From Moorella glycerini (GTDB taxonomy: Bacteria > Bacillota > DSM-521 > Neomoorellales > Neomoorellaceae): DNA of 64,000 bases. A program made the translations under genes and the position numbers. Of the stretch, positions 37,433 through 46,646 are shown one piece after another. The notes below the pieces were generated by a model. It ran no database searches. It had not been told where the DNA came from and was given only the letters and a program-made list of their open reading frames with translations. The first letter of the stretch is position 1. Each line of letters begins with the position of its first letter. Location: NCBI RefSeq assembly GCF_009735625.1, contig NZ_CP046244.1, forward strand, positions 62,001 to 126,000. Reading direction: 5' to 3'.

Positions 37433-40159
37433 ATGGCACCCCCTAAAAAACGTAAACGCAGATTAAATGTCTTCCGTGCCCTGTTACTGGCCCTGCTGGT
37501 CCTGGCGGTGGTGCTGGTGGGCGCCGGCGCCGGTTTTGCCATCGGCGTCATCCGTACTATGCCTGACTGGCAGCCCGACAAGCTCCAGCTGGCCATGACT
37601 ACATTTATATATGATAAAGACGGCCAGCTGGTGGAAGAATTGCACGGCGAACAAAACCGCATTGTTGTACCCCTGGAAAAGATACCTGAAGACCTGCAAA
37701 ATGCCGTCATCGCTACCGAGGACGCCCGTTTTTATCAACACCATGGCGTTGATCTAAAAGCCATCCTGCGGGCCTTCTGGATCAATTTGCGGAGCGGCGG
37801 CATCCGCGAGGGCGGCAGCACCCTGACCCAGCAGCTGGCTAGAAATGCCTTTATTGAGAATCCTGAACGTACCTTAAAACGTAAAATTCAGGAAGCCTTA
37901 ATGGCCATTGAACTGGAACGCACCTACACCAAAGAAGAAATCCTGGAAAATTACCTCAACATTGTTTACCTTGGACCCGGTACCTACGGGGTAGAAGCGG
38001 CGGCGCGGTTATACTTCGGTAAATCTGTGTCTGACCTGGATCTTGCCGAGTCTGCCATGCTGGCCGGCTTGATCCAGAGCCCGGCCAACTATGACCCCCG
38101 TTCTAAAGGCAATGAGGAAGCTGCCAAAAACCGCCAGGCGCAAGTGCTGAACAACATGGTCAAATACGGCTATATTACCCCTGAACAGGCAGAAAAGGCC
38201 AAGGCGGAAAAACTGGAATACCGTGAAGCCCCCAAAACAAAGGCCGAAAAATTTCCTTACTTTATCGACGCCGTTGTTGATGAAGCCGGCCGCCTGCTGG
38301 AAAGCCAGGGTATTGAATCCGCCGAGCTTTACCGGGGTGGCCTGAAAATCTATACTACCCTCGACCCCAAAATCCAGGCCGAAATGGAAAAAGTTTACCA
38401 GGATAAATCCAATTTTCCTCCCGGCAGTCCCGACCGCCTGATTGAAAGCGCCATGGTGGTCCTGGACCCCCGCACCGGTGAAGTACGGGGCCTGGTAGGC
38501 GGGCGGGATTATACCACCAGGCGGGGCTTCAACCGGGCCATCCAGGCCGAACGGCAGCCTGGTTCCACCATCAAGCCCCTGGTTGTCTATGCCCCGGCCC
38601 TGGAGAAGGGTTACCCTCCCGCTTTTGTCATCGATGATGTACCGGTTACCTTCCCCGGCACGCCCAAGCCCTTTACCCCGGCCAATTACGACGGCCGCTA
38701 CCGGGGGCTCATCAGCATGCGGGAGGCCGTGCGCTGGTCCGTTAATATTCCAGCCGTTAAAATGCTCAATACCATCGGCGTAGATGCGGGCTATGAATTC
38801 GGCCGCCGGCTGGGCCTGCCCTTAAAGCCCGAGGACCGCAACCTGGCCCTGGCCCTGGGAGGCCTGACTACCGGCGTCTCCCCCCTGCAAATGGCTGCCG
38901 CCTACGGCGCCTTTGCCAACCAGGGGGTATACATTAACCCCCACCTCGTGACCAAGATTACCGATCGTAATGGCCGGGACTTAATTGTCAACAGGCCCCA
39001 GCGCCGGGACGTCATGAGCGAGCAGGTTGCCTACCTCATGACTGATATGCTGGAAACAGTCGTTACTGCCGGTACCGGTAAAAATGCCCAGATAGGCCGG
39101 CCGGCAGCAGGTAAAACGGGTACCACCTCCCTGCCTGATACCCCGGAATACAGGGGCCTTAAAGGGGAAAAGGACGCCTGGTTTGTCGGTTATACGCCCG
39201 AGCTGGTAGGAGCCGTCTGGATGGGCTATGACCAGACCGACGCCAAACACTACTTGAAGAGTGTTGCCGGTGGCGGCTACCCGGCTTTAATCTGGAAAAA
39301 AGTAATCGGCGCCGCTTTAAAGGATCAACCCGTCCAAGATTTCCCCCGCCCCGCCGGCATAATTTATGCCGATGTCGATGCCAAGTCGGGCCTCTTGCCC
39401 AGCGACCTGACGCCCAAGGAGTTTATCGTCAAGGAAATCTTTACCCAAAGCATGTTGCCCAAGAAAGTGTCTGATGTCTGGGTCCAGGTCCAGGTCTGCA
39501 CCACCACCGGCCAGCTGGCTTCGCCCAATTGCCCGGATGTAACGACCGGGGTCTTTTTAAAGCGGCCTGACGGCTATAACGGCCCGGTGAAACCGGAGGA
39601 CGCCTACCTGGAGGCGCCCACGGAAGTCTGTACTCTCCACGGCGGCGGAAGCGGTGACAGGCCAGGGCTGGTAAGCATCTGTACCGACCCCCGCCACGGC
39701 GCCGGGTTATTCCTGGCCAATATCCCGCGACCCGGGCAGGGTGGTGGCTGCCCGCCCCAGTACGTTAAGAAGGTCCAGTTACCCCCGGAAAAAGTGCCCA
39801 CCCGGTACTGTGACCTGCCCGACCACCAGCTCACCAAAGATACCTCGGGACCGGGTAACCAGGGGGTCGGACCGCCGGCACCCAACCTTAAAGGGCGGCT
39901 GGAAGTCGGCCCCAATGTCAGCCAGCCCCGGGTGATCCTGGAATGGAACGTTCCCGGCGAGGGCGAGTTCCTCTTTTCCATTGAACGTGTCGGACCCGGC
40001 TCGAGCAGCAGGAGCCTGGCCATAGTGAAGGAAACGGCGTATACTGATGCCAGCGTGAAGCCCGGCGTTACCTACTACTACCGGGTCATCGCCCTGGATG
40101 AGAAAAATAAAGCGAGCACGCCGTCCAACGAGGTCACCATTGCCGTGCCTAAAAAATAA
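37433..40159 (+). CDS. Class A penicillin-binding protein (1A family) with Fn3 tail
   Basis: 908 residues. N-terminal membrane helix (about 15-38); GT51 glycosyltransferase domain with IATEDARFYQHHGVD and GGSTLTQQLARN; transpeptidase domain with active-site PGSTIKPL (SxxK), RWSVNIP (SxN) and AAGKTGTT (KTG). After about residue 690 comes a cysteine-containing region and a fibronectin type III domain (about 815-905). Bifunctional wall polymerase and cross-linker. ATG with AAAGGAGGTCAT upstream. Single-gene transcript with its own terminator. Confidence 0.96.
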   Translation: MAPPKKRKRRLNVFRALLLALLVLAVVLVGAGAGFAIGVIRTMPDWQPDKLQLAMTTFIYDKDGQLVEELHGEQNRIVVPLEKIPEDLQNAVIATEDARFYQHHGVDLKAILRAFWINLRSGGIREGGSTLTQQLARNAFIENPERTLKRKIQEALMAIELERTYTKEEILENYLNIVYLGPGTYGVEAAARLYFGKSVSDLDLAESAMLAGLIQSPANYDPRSKGNEEAAKNRQAQVLNNMVKYGYITPEQAEKAKAEKLEYREAPKTKAEKFPYFIDAVVDEAGRLLESQGIESAELYRGGLKIYTTLDPKIQAEMEKVYQDKSNFPPGSPDRLIESAMVVLDPRTGEVRGLVGGRDYTTRRGFNRAIQAERQPGSTIKPLVVYAPALEKGYPPAFVIDDVPVTFPGTPKPFTPANYDGRYRGLISMREAVRWSVNIPAVKMLNTIGVDAGYEFGRRLGLPLKPEDRNLALALGGLTTGVSPLQMAAAYGAFANQGVYINPHLVTKITDRNGRDLIVNRPQRRDVMSEQVAYLMTDMLETVVTAGTGKNAQIGRPAAGKTGTTSLPDTPEYRGLKGEKDAWFVGYTPELVGAVWMGYDQTDAKHYLKSVAGGGYPALIWKKVIGAALKDQPVQDFPRPAGIIYADVDAKSGLLPSDLTPKEFIVKEIFTQSMLPKKVSDVWVQVQVCTTTGQLASPNCPDVTTGVFLKRPDGYNGPVKPEDAYLEAPTEVCTLHGGGSGDRPGLVSICTDPRHGAGLFLANIPRPGQGGGCPPQYVKKVQLPPEKVPTRYCDLPDHQLTKDTSGPGNQGVGPPAPNLKGRLEVGPNVSQPRVILEWNVPGEGEFLFSIERVGPGSSSRSLAIVKETAYTDASVKPGVTYYYRVIALDEKNKASTPSNEVTIAVPKK

Positions 40160-40165
40160 GGGCAA

Positions 40166-40195
40166 CCCCGGGAAATTTTTAGCCCGGGGCTTTTT
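40166..40195 (+). terminator. Terminator after the PBP gene
   Basis: Stem CCCCGGG / CCCGGGG with a 10-base loop followed by CTTTTTATT. It lies between convergent genes, and may also help end mutS2 transcription on the other strand. Confidence 0.75.
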
Positions 40196-40216
40196 ATTGG
40201 CTTCCTGCCTCATGCC

Positions 40217-42604
40217 TCATCTTCCAATATCCACTACCGTAACGCCGCTGCCGCCTTCGCCGGCCCCACCCAGGCGAAAGCCCTTGACCAGGGGGTGCTG
40301 CCGCAGGTAATCCTGCAAGGCTGCCCTTAAGGCACCGGTGCCCTTACCGTGGATTAAGCTCACCTGGTTCAATCCCGCCAGGACGGCATCATCCAGGTAG
40401 GCATCAACCCGGTGGCAGGCTTCTTCTACCGTCAGCCCCCGCAGGTCGATCTCCGGCCTGATATCGTCATTACCAGCCGCTTTTACCATCCAGCCAGGTT
40501 TAGTGTCTTCTTTTTTAGGACCATTTTTAGACCCGGCCCGGGCTACGTCTTCTAACAGCCGCAGTTCCTTTAAAGGAACGGTAACCTTCAAGGCGCCGAC
40601 CTGGACCAGGACTTCCCCCTGGTCATTGGGGGGGCTCAAGACTTCCACTGCCTGTCCCCAGGCTAGAAGGTAAACCCTGTCCCCGGCCCGGAGATTTTCC
40701 GGCGGCCGGTTTGGGGCTGCCGGCCGGTATTGAGCAAGCCCTGCATCCACGGCATCTTCCAGTTCCTTTAATTGCCGGCGCGCCCGGGTTACTGCCTGCT
40801 GCTGGCCGCGTAAACTTTCTTCAGCCATGGCCTTTTCCAGGCGGGCCATGATTTCCCTGATCTCGGCCCGGGCCCGGCGTAAGAGCCCCCGGGCTTCCTC
40901 GCGTACCTTCTCCATTTCCCTGGCGGCCTGCTGCTGCCATGCCTCTTTAGCCCTCTCCAGCTCGGCCCTGGCCGCCTCCGCCTCCCGGCGCAAAATCTCG
41001 GCTTCCTCCCGTTCCCGGGCACTCACCCGCTTGTCTTCAGCCAGGCCGGCTATCAGGCGGCTGACCCGCTGGTTTTCTTCCCCGAGGAGGCTCCGGGCCC
41101 GGTCAATAATGGCGGGTGAAAGGCCTAAACGGGAGGCAATGACAAAGGCATTGCTCTCACCCGGGGTACCGATGATGAGATTGTAGGTGGGCTGGAGGGT
41201 GCGGCTGTCAAATTCCACAGCCGCGTTTTCCACCCGCGGGGTAGCATAGGCATAGGCTTTCAGTTCGCTGTAGTGGGTGGTGGCCACCGTCCTGGCCCCA
41301 GCGCCGGTGAGGTAATCCAGGATGGCCATGGCCAGGGCCGCCCCTTCTGTAGGGTCAGTACCGGCCCCCAGTTCATCCAGGAGGACCAGGCTGCCCGGTG
41401 TTACCTCTTTTAAAATAGCGACAATCTGAGCCATGTGGGCCGAAAAAGTACTTAATGATTGCTCAATGCTCTGCTCGTCGCCGATATCGGCATAGACGGC
41501 GGCCGTAGGGTCAACCTCCGTGCCTGCGGCTGCCGGCAGGTGCAGGCCACACTGGGCCATGAGGGTAAATAAGCCCACGGTCTTTAACGTTACCGTCTTG
41601 CCACCGGTATTGGGACCGGTAATGACCAGGGTATCAAAATCTTCGCCCAGGGTGAGGCTGACGGGCACCACCCTTCCTTTAAGCAAAGGATGCCGGCCAC
41701 GGTAGATGTGCCAGCGTCCCTCATTATTCAACCGCGGCTCCACGGCCGCCATCTCCTGGCTCAAGCGTCCCTTGGCCAGGGTAAAATCCAGTTCGCCCAG
41801 GGCAGCCAGGGTAATTTCCAGCGTCTCCTGCTCCCGGCCGATGAGATTGCTTAAATGTCGCAGGATGGCCTCTATTTCCCTGGCTTCAGCAGCTTGAAGG
41901 CGGCGAAGTTCATTATTTAGCTCTACCAGGGCCATGGGCTCGATAAATAGCGTCGCCCCGCTGGCCGACTGGTCGTGAATCAACCCCGGTACCTGGTGGC
42001 GGTACTCCTGCTTGACCGGGAGGACATAACGATCATTGCGGATGGTATACAGGTTATCCTGGAGGTATTTCTGCATTTCCGCTGAACGGAGGTAGCCATC
42101 CAGGCGTTCTTTTATCCTCTCCTGGGTCTTGCGTACCTGCTGCCGTAAAGCTAAAAGCCGCGGCGTCGCCTGGTCTACAACCTCACCGTCGGCACCAATG
42201 GCCTGGCCGATGGCCTTTTCCAGGTGGCGGAAATCGCCGATCCTGGTGGCCATCTCCCGCAACACCGGCCAGTTGCCTTCCAGGCCCAGGAGGAACTGCC
42301 GCAATCTCCTACCCCCGGCCAGGGTGGCGGCCACCCGCAGTAACTCCTGCCCCTCCAGGAGCCCGCCCACGGCCGCCCGGGCCACCTCCACCCGGATATC
42401 ATGGATATTGCTCAAAGGGATATCGGGGTAACGCCGCAACACCTGCTCCGCCTCGCTGGTAGCCTGGAGGCGCCGGCGGGCCACCTCCAGGTCCCGGGCC
42501 GGCTGCAGGGAGCGGGCCAGCTCCGCTCCCAGGGGTGAGAGGCATTTCTCCTCCAGCCGCTGCAGGATTATATCCAGTTCTAATTTGCTATAAATCTTGT
42601 TCAA
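40217..42604 (-). CDS. mutS2: MutS2 endonuclease/ribosome-collision ATPase
   Basis: 795 residues. MutS core and lever domains, Walker A ITGPNTGGKTVTLKT near residue 330, LVLLDELGAGTDPTEGAALA (Walker B), a long coiled-coil (about 510-610), and a C-terminal Smr domain (DLRGLTVEEACHRVD, LIHGKGTGALR). MutS2 of this type suppresses recombination or splits collided ribosomes, depending on species. TTG start with GGAGG upstream. Confidence 0.96.
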   Translation of the reverse strand: MNKIYSKLELDIILQRLEEKCLSPLGAELARSLQPARDLEVARRRLQATSEAEQVLRRYPDIPLSNIHDIRVEVARAAVGGLLEGQELLRVAATLAGGRRLRQFLLGLEGNWPVLREMATRIGDFRHLEKAIGQAIGADGEVVDQATPRLLALRQQVRKTQERIKERLDGYLRSAEMQKYLQDNLYTIRNDRYVLPVKQEYRHQVPGLIHDQSASGATLFIEPMALVELNNELRRLQAAEAREIEAILRHLSNLIGREQETLEITLAALGELDFTLAKGRLSQEMAAVEPRLNNEGRWHIYRGRHPLLKGRVVPVSLTLGEDFDTLVITGPNTGGKTVTLKTVGLFTLMAQCGLHLPAAAGTEVDPTAAVYADIGDEQSIEQSLSTFSAHMAQIVAILKEVTPGSLVLLDELGAGTDPTEGAALAMAILDYLTGAGARTVATTHYSELKAYAYATPRVENAAVEFDSRTLQPTYNLIIGTPGESNAFVIASRLGLSPAIIDRARSLLGEENQRVSRLIAGLAEDKRVSAREREEAEILRREAEAARAELERAKEAWQQQAAREMEKVREEARGLLRRARAEIREIMARLEKAMAEESLRGQQQAVTRARRQLKELEDAVDAGLAQYRPAAPNRPPENLRAGDRVYLLAWGQAVEVLSPPNDQGEVLVQVGALKVTVPLKELRLLEDVARAGSKNGPKKEDTKPGWMVKAAGNDDIRPEIDLRGLTVEEACHRVDAYLDDAVLAGLNQVSLIHGKGTGALRAALQDYLRQHPLVKGFRLGGAGEGGSGVTVVDIGR

Positions 42605-42662
42605 TGTATTGCCTCCATTTTACTCCGGCCCATCCCCTGGAAAAACAAAGTCCCTGATCTGG

Positions 42663-43133
42663 TTAACTGCCAGACCGGGAACTTGTTTTATCGCCAATGC
42701 CCCTTTCTAACTCTGCTAGTTTATCTTGCAGGTCCCAAACTTCCAGGCCGGTGATAATTGTAAAATGTTTGGGGTTGGTTGTTAAAAGCGGTACCTGGAG
42801 TTGCAAGGCCGTGACGGCAATTACCGCATCAGCCAGGCTGGCAGTAAATCCCTGAGCCCGCAGTCCCCGCGCCAGCAATCCGGCCCTGGTGGCCAGTTGC
42901 TCGTCAAGAGGAATTACCTTGACGCCTGTAAAAAAATGGCGTGTTGGCTCTATTTCCCGTTCCTTCGCTCCCTGCCAGATCTCGGTAACACTCACCGCCG
43001 CAACAGCCATCTGGCCTTCATCAACTAAAGAATTAAAAAGTTCCATCATGCCTGTTATATTACGAAGATGGGCAATGATTGGCCCTGTATCCAGCAAGCA
43101 GACGAATTTGCCCTTGGATACATCTTCAATCAA
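42663..43133 (-). CDS. PIN-domain toxin (VapC-like ribonuclease)
   Basis: 156 residues from a TTG at 43133 that overlaps the antitoxin stop and has GGTGGAAG five bases upstream. PIN acids: Asp in CLLDTGPII, Glu in SVTEIWQG, Asp in SLADAVIAVTA and the C-terminal TTNPKHF. VapC toxins cut tRNA or rRNA; the target here is unknown. Forms a toxin-antitoxin pair with the overlapping RHH gene. Confidence 0.88.
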   Translation of the reverse strand: MIEDVSKGKFVCLLDTGPIIAHLRNITGMMELFNSLVDEGQMAVAAVSVTEIWQGAKEREIEPTRHFFTGVKVIPLDEQLATRAGLLARGLRAQGFTASLADAVIAVTALQLQVPLLTTNPKHFTIITGLEVWDLQDKLAELERGIGDKTSSRSGS

Positions 43134-43374
43134 TATTCTTCCACCCACCCCTGGTCTCTTCCACATATTTCGTAATATCGGTGATAGTTTGTAGTTCCGG
43201 GTGGTCTTCTTGCCGCCAGGACCCGACACTTTTCTTAAAGCCCCTACGGGCGCGATCCCGCGCTACATACTCTTGCATCCCGGCAGTAATATAAGCACTG
43301 AGGTTTGAAGTCAAATGTTTCAATTCTTTTACTAGATCCTCCGGCATGGTAATGGATATTTTAACGGTTTTCAT
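43126..43374 (-). CDS. Ribbon-helix-helix antitoxin (CopG-type)
   Basis: 82 residues from ATG 43374 (GGGAGGTGG upstream). N-terminal ribbon-helix-helix, MKTVKISITMPEDLVKELKHL, followed by an acidic, flexible C-terminus of the kind that wraps the toxin. Expected to bind and repress its own promoter, where a palindrome overlaps the -35 box. Confidence 0.85.
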   Translation of the reverse strand: MKTVKISITMPEDLVKELKHLTSNLSAYITAGMQEYVARDRARRGFKKSVGSWRQEDHPELQTITDITKYVEETRGGWKNID

Positions 43375-43394
43375 GCCCCCCACCTCCCCATCCT

Positions 43395-43425
43395 ATAATA
43401 CTACATAATAATCATACTTGCAAGT
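43395..43425 (-). promoter_or_regulatory. Promoter and operator of the toxin-antitoxin pair
   Basis: On the minus strand, -35 TTGCAA (43418-43423) and -10 TATTAT (43395-43400) are exactly 17 bases apart, 21 bases before the antitoxin ATG. The -35 lies inside a perfect 10-base palindrome ACTTGCAAGT (43416-43425), a likely operator for the RHH protein. Confidence 0.7.
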
Positions 43426-43435
43426 AATACCAGAT

Positions 43436-46021
43436 CTAAACCACTCCCCGGAAATAATGACCGCGGGTAATGCCGGCAGGAGCCAGGGCTTCCGCTTCCC
43501 CGGCCAGTGCCGCCAGGATCTCCCCTGCGTCCCCGTTCTCCAGGGCGGCCAGGGCCTCGCGATACAGGCCCGTCACCCGCCGGATATAGCCGGGCGCCTT
43601 TTCCCGTGCTTCGATCCGCACCCAGTCAAGACCCAGGGCGGCAATCTCCTCCAGGTGGTCGATGAGGCTCATTTCCCTGGCATTATATAAATAAAAACGG
43701 CACTGCCGGTCGGTAGTGACAGGGAATACCAGGCCCAGGCGGTCTTTTAAACCGTAACGTCCCCGCCGGCAGGGAGCAGTGCAGGCCCGGCCCGGCCTTT
43801 TGCCCCCCAGGCGCGCCCCCAGGACGCAGTGAGCCGAAACCATAAGGGGTAAAGCCCCGTGGACAATGGCTTCCACCGGCAAAGGGGGGTCCAGTTCCCG
43901 CAGTTGTTCCAGGTTCATTTCCGTGGAAAGGGTTACCCCTGCAAGCCCTGCTACGGCTAAGGCTTTGAGAGACCAGGTATTGAAGGCATTGAGGGGATAG
44001 TCGCCCCACCCCCCCAGGCCGTACTCCTTTAAGATTTGCAGGCCGCCAAGGCCGGCAATGAGGAAAAGGCTTGCTCCGGTAGCCGCCAGCCTTTCAAGTT
44101 GCCGGGCCACGGCTGCAGCTTCAGTCTCATGCCAGATCCGCGGCAGGGCCGGGATGACTGCCGCCCCCTTTTCTCCCGCTGCGGCCATTAGCTCCTGCAG
44201 GGCAGCAGGGTCCGGGGGTTCCCGGTCCTGCCAGGTTTCACCGGCGAGATAAACCCGCCCGGCCCCGGCCGCCAGGGCGGCCCGGGCTCCTTCCAGGTCG
44301 CCCACGGCCACCGCCAGGCGCGGCACCCCTCGTAAGTCCTGCCTGCCGGGACCGGCTGTACCTTCGTTCCAGGGGCCGCGCCCCTTGCCTGTCTCTAACC
44401 CGGCCCCTGGCCTCCCCCGCCCCTGCCGGGGTAGGAGCTGTTCCAGGCCTTCCTCAAATTCTGCTGCCGGCGGCACCCGTTGCGGAAAGATTGCCAGGCG
44501 TACTTGACGTAACTTTTCTATAGCTTCCCGGCGGGCGCGGTTTAACTCGCTTAAGGGCACCATCACCGGCCCTGCCAGGCTGGTAATGAGTTCTGCCAGC
44601 CGGTAGGGGGTATTGCCCAGGCGGCCCAGGTGCTCTGCCAGTACAGCTTCATCCAGGGGGTGCCGTTCCGCCGCCGCGGCGGCTATAGCAGTCCGGGCCT
44701 GGACCCGGTGCCCCTGGGGATCGATAACCTCCAGCTTTAAAGGTTCTCCCGGCCGGGCCGCAACCTTCATGGCCAGGGGCAGGCGTCTCTCTTCCCGGGG
44801 TGAGGTATAGGTGCGCCGGACTTCCTTCAGGAGTTCCACATCGCTGGTCTTAAAAATGCGGTCCCCGGGCCTGGTTGACGGGGGCAGTTCCAGGGCTACC
44901 GTAGTCCCTGCCGGGGCGAAGGTTACCTCCCTTCCTCCCTGCCAGATATGGCGCACCACCAGTCCTTGATGGCCGCCCCGGCTCACCCAGACTTCCAGGC
45001 CGTCCCCCTGGCGGAGGGGGGCTTCCAGGTGGACCAGAAAGCGCTCCCCCTGGCGGCGGGCGGCCCGGCCCAGGTAAAGGCCGCGATTGCTGGGCCGGCC
45101 ATAGCTCATCAGCTCAACCCCCGGGTCCCTTTCCAGGTAGCCCGGGGTAAAGTCGCGGTTGAAGATCTGGGCCACCGCCCGCTCCTCTTCCGGCAATACC
45201 TGGAAACCTCCCGGGTCGGCCAGGTAACGGTCAATGACCCGGCGGTAGGCCCTGGTAACTACGGCCACATACTCGGGACGCCGCATCCGCCCTTCAATCT
45301 TAAAAGCTTTCACACCGGCAGCTATTAACTGCGGTACCCGGTCCAGGGTATAGAGGTCACGGGTGCTTAACAGGTGTTCCGGTTTCAACTCCAGCGGCCT
45401 TCCCCTCTCATCGACCAGGGTATAGGCCAGGCGGCAGGGCTGGGCGCAACGGCCGCGGTTACCGCTGCGGCCTCCTACCATGCTGCTAAGCAAACACTGG
45501 CCGGAATAAGAAAAGCAGAGGGCGCCGTGGACAAAGGCTTCCAGTTCAATATCCACCTGGCGGCTGATGGCCCTGATATCGGCCAGGGATAACTCCCTGC
45601 CCAGGACGACGCGCCGGAAACCCTGCTCCTGCAAAAACTTAGCCCCAGCGGCGCTGGTTACCGTCATCTGGGTGCTGCCGATGAGGGGCAGTTCAGGGAG
45701 GAGCCTCCTGGCGAGGACCGCCAGTCCCAGATCCTGGACAATGATGCCGTCCACCCGGGCTTTACCCAGGAAATAGAGGTACTCCAGGGCTTCCGCCAGT
45801 TCCCTGTCGGCCAGGAGAATATTAACGGTCACGTAAACGCGGGTGCCGCGCTCATGGGCGTAGTCAATGGCCGCCAGGATTTCTTGCCGGGAAAAATTTT
45901 CCGCTCCCTCCCGGGCATTGAATTGCTTCCCGCCCAGGTAAACAGCGTCAGCGCCATTACCTACTGCTGCCTTTAAGGCCTCCGGGCTACCGGCCGGGGC
46001 CATGAGTTCCACCCTTGCCAT
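43436..46021 (-). CDS. Double-length U32 family protein (RlhA-like)
   Basis: 861 residues. The first half is a complete U32 module: ELMAPAGSPEALKAAVGNGADAVYLGG, then the four-cysteine region VHGALCFSYSGQCLLSS...GRCAQPCR. A DUF3656-like middle follows. From about residue 585 a second, diverged U32-like module has DLEGARAALAAGAGRVYLAG and VHGALPLMVSAHCVLGARLGG..GRACTAPCRRGRY. RlhA, a U32 protein, hydroxylates 23S rRNA C2501 in E. coli with an Fe-S cluster; peptidase activity is doubtful. ATG start with GAGGTGG upstream. Confidence 0.88.
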   Translation of the reverse strand: MARVELMAPAGSPEALKAAVGNGADAVYLGGKQFNAREGAENFSRQEILAAIDYAHERGTRVYVTVNILLADRELAEALEYLYFLGKARVDGIIVQDLGLAVLARRLLPELPLIGSTQMTVTSAAGAKFLQEQGFRRVVLGRELSLADIRAISRQVDIELEAFVHGALCFSYSGQCLLSSMVGGRSGNRGRCAQPCRLAYTLVDERGRPLELKPEHLLSTRDLYTLDRVPQLIAAGVKAFKIEGRMRRPEYVAVVTRAYRRVIDRYLADPGGFQVLPEEERAVAQIFNRDFTPGYLERDPGVELMSYGRPSNRGLYLGRAARRQGERFLVHLEAPLRQGDGLEVWVSRGGHQGLVVRHIWQGGREVTFAPAGTTVALELPPSTRPGDRIFKTSDVELLKEVRRTYTSPREERRLPLAMKVAARPGEPLKLEVIDPQGHRVQARTAIAAAAAERHPLDEAVLAEHLGRLGNTPYRLAELITSLAGPVMVPLSELNRARREAIEKLRQVRLAIFPQRVPPAAEFEEGLEQLLPRQGRGRPGAGLETGKGRGPWNEGTAGPGRQDLRGVPRLAVAVGDLEGARAALAAGAGRVYLAGETWQDREPPDPAALQELMAAAGEKGAAVIPALPRIWHETEAAAVARQLERLAATGASLFLIAGLGGLQILKEYGLGGWGDYPLNAFNTWSLKALAVAGLAGVTLSTEMNLEQLRELDPPLPVEAIVHGALPLMVSAHCVLGARLGGKRPGRACTAPCRRGRYGLKDRLGLVFPVTTDRQCRFYLYNAREMSLIDHLEEIAALGLDWVRIEAREKAPGYIRRVTGLYREALAALENGDAGEILAALAGEAEALAPAGITRGHYFRGVV

Positions 46022-46068
46022 TGTACCACCTCAAGGCATATTATACCGCCAGGAAAGGCAATAAAAAA

Positions 46069-46100
46069 CGCCGGCAGCGAATATTTTACCGCTCCCGGCG
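46069..46100 (-). terminator. Terminator after the small unknown gene
   Basis: 11-base stem (one mismatch) CGCCGGCAGCG / CGCTCCCGGCG with a 10-base loop, 28 bases past the stop, followed on the minus strand by TTTTTTATT. Confidence 0.75.
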
Positions 46101-46127
46101 TAAAATTGCCGTCTGCAGTTAACCATC

Positions 46128-46313
46128 TTAGTTTTGGTCCACCCGGCACAGGGCTTTATCATGGGGCGAATAATCAGCCCCCATATACCAGTCCCAGTTG
46201 GACCGCAGGCAGTTATAACGTTCATCCAGGCGGGCATAGGCTTCATTTAACTCGGCAACTGTAAGGGTAGGCAGTGCCTGTTTGTATTCTACCTTGGCTA
46301 AAACCTGGGCCAT
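46128..46313 (-). CDS. Small hypothetical protein
   Basis: 61 residues from ATG 46313 with GGGAGG eight bases upstream (an overlapping TTG two codons earlier is possible). Soluble, with two predicted helices around TLTVAELNEAYARLDERYNCLRSNWDW and an aromatic-rich end. I do not recognise a family. A good ribosome site and a clean terminator right after it argue that it is a real, independently transcribed gene, though a comparison with relatives would be needed. Confidence 0.6.
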   Translation of the reverse strand: MAQVLAKVEYKQALPTLTVAELNEAYARLDERYNCLRSNWDWYMGADYSPHDKALCRVDQN

Positions 46314-46501
46314 CGTCAACGCCTCCCTTGGAAAATTCCTTTTGCTAGAGTTATTTTACCATACTTTTTTAACAGTTGCGTCATTCTTCGCCTACAAGGT
46401 CGTTTCCCCCTCCCCAGTGGTTAAAAATCCCCCCTGAACGGTTTTTTGTACTTCCCTTCACTATCTTTAAAGATGCAAATCCCGTGCCAGGCCATAAAAA
46501 A

Positions 46502-46538
46502 ACGGCCTTCGCGCCTTGAGAGGCCTTGCGAAAGTCGT
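46502..46538. terminator. Terminator in the 46314-46646 gap
   Basis: Stem ACGGCCTTCGC / GCGAAAGTCGT with an inner GCC/GGC stem, and T/A runs of six or more on both sides, so it can work in either direction. On the minus strand it ends the sigma-54 activator transcript. The rest of this 333-base gap holds the promoter region of the small gene and no convincing coding sequence. Confidence 0.7.
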
Positions 46539-46646
46539 CTTTTTTACAAACCTGGAATCCGGTGTAATAATACAATTATTTGTATCCCTAGACCCTGATA
46601 GCCTAAAAAATACGGCTTTATGCCTATCCATATTTTTGTATCATGT

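Noticed and set aside
46031-46246. 71-codon minus-strand frame overlapping the small hypothetical gene
   Set aside because: It reads through the terminator hairpin, and the overlapping 61-residue frame has the better ribosome site and ends before the terminator.
46381-46575. 64-codon minus-strand frame in the 46.4-46.6 kb gap
   Set aside because: It runs straight through the terminator hairpin and lacks a ribosome site.
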